A stretch of DNA of 64,000 nucleotides, taken from positions 558,001 through 622,000 of the forward strand of contig NZ_CP032229.1 in the NCBI RefSeq assembly GCF_004328625.1. The letters are read 5' to 3'. Below, piece after piece: positions 62,675-64,000 of this stretch. Position numbers and translations under genes: made by a program. Each line of letters opens with the position of its first letter. The stretch's first letter is position 1. The DNA comes from Streptomyces seoulensis (GTDB lineage Bacteria > Actinomycetota > Actinomycetes > Streptomycetales > Streptomycetaceae). Under the pieces are notes generated by a model. That model saw only the letters and a program-made list of their open reading frames with translations. It ran no database searches and was not told where the DNA came from.

Positions 62675-62959
62675 ATGGCGAAGACCGATCACTCCCGAAT
62701 CCTGCGAGCCGTACGGCAGTTGCGCCGGGTGCGTGCCTTCTACGCGACCGGCGTGGCCCTGTGGCTCACCGCCGCGGTCTGGACGGGGTGGATGCATCCC
62801 GGCAGTGCCCAGATGTGGGTCTCCGTGCTCCTCCTCACCCTGTTCGCCGGGCTGCTGGTCACGGCGACGCTCTGGCTCCAGCGGCTGCGCACCTCGGACG
62901 AGGACGCTCCGGCCCACCACGCGGCGCCGGGACGGAAGATCACCGCCCAGCACGCCTGA
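62675..62959 (+). CDS. Small two-helix membrane protein
   Basis: A 94-residue protein with a basic N-terminus and two hydrophobic helices (AFYATGVALWLTAAVWTGW near 21-39 and VSVLLLTLFAGLLVTATLWL near 49-68), then a hydrophilic tail. AAGGGGG lies before ATG 62675. Not recognised; it is divergent from gabD and convergent with the dehydrogenase at the right edge. Confidence 0.75.
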   Translation: MAKTDHSRILRAVRQLRRVRAFYATGVALWLTAAVWTGWMHPGSAQMWVSVLLLTLFAGLLVTATLWLQRLRTSDEDAPAHHAAPGRKITAQHA

Positions 62960-62988
62960 GGGGCGGGCCGGAGCCCCGGTTCACGCCT

Positions 62989-64000
62989 TCACGCCGCGAG
63001 GTCGTGACCGGGGTGCAGTACCACCTTGGTGTAGCCCTCGATCCGTTTGTCGAACTTGTCGTACGCCTGCGGGGCGTCCTCCAGCGGGAGTTCGTGGGAG
63101 ACCACGAAGCTGGGCCGGGCGCGACCGGAGGCGATCAGGTCGCGCAACTGGCGGTTGTACTTCTTGACGTTGCACTGGCCGGTGCCCATCTTCTGGCCCT
63201 TCTCGAACATCTTGCCGATGGGGACCAGGAGTTGGCCGTGCTTGGCGTTCTCGTCCGGGCCGCCGGGGTCGGACGGCACGTACAGGCCCGGTATGCCGAG
63301 CCGGCCGGTGGGGCGGACCGTCTCGACCAGTTGGTTGAGGACGATCGCGGGTTCCTCGTGGCCGCTCTCGTCGCCCTTCTGGGCCTGGTAGCCGACGGCG
63401 TCGATGCCCTTGTCGGTGCCCTCGCCGTTCGTCTGGGCCTTGATCTGCTCGGCCGGGTCGCCCTGGGTGAAGTCGATCGGGATGGCCCCGATCTCCTCGG
63501 CCTTGGCGAGCCGTTCGGGCACCTTGTCGACCACGAACACCTTGGACGCCCCGCGCAGCAGCGCCGAGTAGGCGGCCATCAGGCCCACCGGCCCGGCCCC
63601 GTACACCGCGACCGTCTCGCCGGGTGAGACCTGGGCGAGTTCGCAGCCGTGGTAGCCGGTCGGGAAGATGTCGGCCAGCAGGATGTAGTCGGTCTCGTTC
63701 TCGTCGCCCTCGGGCAGCTTCAGGCAGTTGAAGTCGGCGAAGGGCACCCGCAGCCGCTCCGCCTGGCCGCCCGTGTACGGGCCCATGGCCACATAGCCGT
63801 ACGCGCCGCCCGCGAAGCCGGGGTTCACCGTCAGGCAGAACCCGGTCTCCCCGGCGAGGCAGTTCTTGCAGAACCCGCACGCGACGTTGAACGGCATCAC
63901 GACGCGGTCCCCCACGGACAGCGAGGTCACGCCGTCGCCGACCTCCTCGATCACGCCCAGGTTCTCGTGGCCGAACACGATGCCCGGCTCGGCCGCCGTG
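62989..64000 (-). CDS. Zinc-dependent dehydrogenase, formaldehyde-dehydrogenase-like; N-terminus beyond right edge
   Basis: The C-terminal ~337 residues of a medium-chain zinc dehydrogenase; the frame is open through position 64000. The zinc region shows GHENLGVIEEVGDGV and a structural-zinc Cys cluster ACGFCKNCLAGETGFC. The coenzyme motif VAVYGAGPVGLMAAYSALLR and GTDKGIDAVGYQAQKGDESG insertion are typical of glutathione-independent formaldehyde dehydrogenases. The last residues are TKVVLHPGHDLAA. Confidence 0.88.
   Translation of the reverse strand, partial: TAAEPGIVFGHENLGVIEEVGDGVTSLSVGDRVVMPFNVACGFCKNCLAGETGFCLTVNPGFAGGAYGYVAMGPYTGGQAERLRVPFADFNCLKLPEGDENETDYILLADIFPTGYHGCELAQVSPGETVAVYGAGPVGLMAAYSALLRGASKVFVVDKVPERLAKAEEIGAIPIDFTQGDPAEQIKAQTNGEGTDKGIDAVGYQAQKGDESGHEEPAIVLNQLVETVRPTGRLGIPGLYVPSDPGGPDENAKHGQLLVPIGKMFEKGQKMGTGQCNVKKYNRQLRDLIASGRARPSFVVSHELPLEDAPQAYDKFDKRIEGYTKVVLHPGHDLAA

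Overview
The window is a piece of a high-GC actinobacterial chromosome, almost certainly Streptomyces. It carries a conservon (cvnABCD), a DUF6397 protein, an F420/PPOX-type flavoprotein, mycothione reductase and a Streptomyces-type contractile injection system. Coding is dense, with many 1-4 bp start/stop overlaps. I see no rRNA, tRNA, CRISPR array or prophage packaging genes.

Layout. 1-9.8 kb: a DUF6397 protein, an orphan roadblock protein, an F420/PPOX enzyme, a conservon led by an MHYT membrane sensor, a methyltransferase, an MpaB-type oxygenase and small conserved proteins. 10.0-14.1 kb: xylose catabolism (xylA and xylB divergent, then a ROK regulator). 14.1-18.2 kb: a Tat-exported amidase, a GAF-type activator and its probable target, an ExaC-type aldehyde dehydrogenase. 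18.2-23.4 kb: a DedA/PAP2 pair behind a striking tandem operator, DUF2255, a two-gene ABC exporter and a BlaI-M56 sensor-repressor pair. 23.5-27.2 kb: a copper amine oxidase encoded as two proteins, and an NCS1 permease behind an 18-bp palindrome. 27.3-33.5 kb: SRPBCC, RNA ligase-like and FKBP genes, an intact IS481-family insertion exactly at the FKBP stop codon, a TetR regulator divergent from a membrane protein, a TetR remnant, and an SDR-DUF2071 pair. 33.6-36.4 kb: a secreted GH92 glycosidase with a ricin-type lectin domain.

36.5-59.7 kb is the main accessory region: a complete extracellular-type contractile injection system (eCIS; the Streptomyces class is described in the literature as cytoplasmic and linked to cell death). 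It has a LuxR-type regulator, a beta-propeller surface protein, tail terminator, AAA+ ATPase, sheath, tube, assembly proteins, a 991-residue disordered VQR-repeat protein, second tube-like protein, LysM adaptor, spike/hub, PAAR tip, gp25 and two baseplate proteins. It ends with a double-zinc-ribbon membrane protein. No tail-fibre gene is present. Two genes on the opposite strand flank it: a membrane protein with Ig-like repeats, and a 412-residue protein whose N-terminus has an LQRSAGNAAV-type motif. The latter is the best candidate in the window for an undescribed cargo/effector.

59.7-64 kb holds mycothione reductase, succinate-semialdehyde dehydrogenase, a small membrane protein and the 3' part of a formaldehyde-dehydrogenase-like zinc enzyme that runs off the right edge. 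The DUF6397 gene runs off the left edge.
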